A stretch of DNA of 6,267 bases from JAXGPP01 sp964436865 (GTDB taxonomy: Bacteria; Planctomycetota; Planctomycetia; Pirellulales; Thermoguttaceae). Positions within the stretch are counted from its first letter, which is position 1, and each line of letters opens with the position of its first letter. Location: the NCBI GenBank assembly GCA_964436865.1, contig CAYTFK010000380.1, positions 1 to 6,267 of the forward strand, read 5' to 3'. The notes beneath the pieces are model-generated. The model worked only from the letters and a program-made list of their open reading frames with translations, did no database searches and was not told where the DNA came from. Below are positions 6,132-6,267 of this stretch, piece after piece. A program made the translations under genes and the position numbers.

Positions 6132-6267
6132 AGCGATTGACGCGGCGGACATCGGCCGCCCAGAACCGCGGCGAGGTTCTCGAACCCCTCTCCACCCGGG
6201 AATGGCTCCTCACCAACGGCCTGGGGGGCTATGCTTCGGGCACAGTATCGGGGGTGATCACACGGCG
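6128..6267 (+). CDS. Glycogen debranching enzyme (GH133-type, GDE N-terminal domain), 3' partial
   Basis: Only the first 46 codons are in the window. After a basic 15-residue lead (MKRLTRRTSAAQNRG), residues 24-46 carry the hallmark N-terminal block of bacterial/archaeal GDE proteins: REWLLTNGLGGYASG (24-38) followed by TVSGVITRR. This is the GDE_N domain that precedes a C-terminal GH133 amylo-alpha-1,6-glucosidase catalytic domain (outside the window, so unverified). Such enzymes remove alpha-1,6 branches from glycogen or limit dextrin in the cytoplasm, supplying linear maltodextrin for TreY and TreZ. The start is well fixed by AAGGAG at 6114-6119 and by the ATGA overlap with treZ. Whether the catalytic domain is intact cannot be seen. 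Confidence 0.85.
   Translation, partial: MKRLTRRTSAAQNRGEVLEPLSTREWLLTNGLGGYASGTVSGVITR

Noticed and set aside
4209..6152. Long - strand open frame (647 codons) opposite treZ
   Set aside because: The + strand has all four GH13 regions with the catalytic triad. The antisense product shows no domain.

Overview
The window is about 62% GC by eye and all convincing genes lie on the + strand. It holds two partly visible genes at the edges, two complete genes between them, one doubtful short ORF, and two intergenic stretches rich in inverted repeats. The protein families (DUF6807/'PmoA-like', DUF5060 plus DUF4038-like barrel, DUF4832, bacterial TreZ, GH133-type debranching enzyme) and the GC-rich codon use best fit a planctomycete, perhaps of the Pirellulales. 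This is an inference from families; Verrucomicrobia or Acidobacteria are not excluded. No rRNA, tRNA, CRISPR, IS element or phage gene is visible.

Left half (1-3926): a probable carbohydrate-degradation pair. The first gene, open at the left edge, encodes an unusual fusion: an N-terminal DUF6807 domain, then a DUF5060 beta domain, a TIM-barrel glycosidase-like domain of the DUF4038/apiosidase type and a C-terminal 'collagen-binding-like' beta domain. The second gene encodes a secreted GH42-like/DUF4832 barrel protein. The 116-base gap between them contains a nested inverted repeat. It is also spanned by a 38-codon ORF that has a Shine-Dalgarno motif and shares an ATGA with the downstream gene, so the two genes may be translationally linked.

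Middle (3927-4184): a 258-base gap with no supported gene but at least three sizeable stem-loops. Two of them share bases and cannot form together, an attenuator-like layout just ahead of treZ.

Right half (4185-6267): alpha-glucan and trehalose metabolism. A complete malto-oligosyltrehalose trehalohydrolase (treZ, GH13_10) overlaps by ATGA with the start of a glycogen-debranching enzyme (GH133/GDE N-terminal domain) that runs off the right edge. Together they suggest glycogen or maltodextrin being debranched and converted to trehalose by a TreY-TreZ route, with treY expected outside the window. The left pair and the right pair look like separate transcription units, separated by the structured gap.
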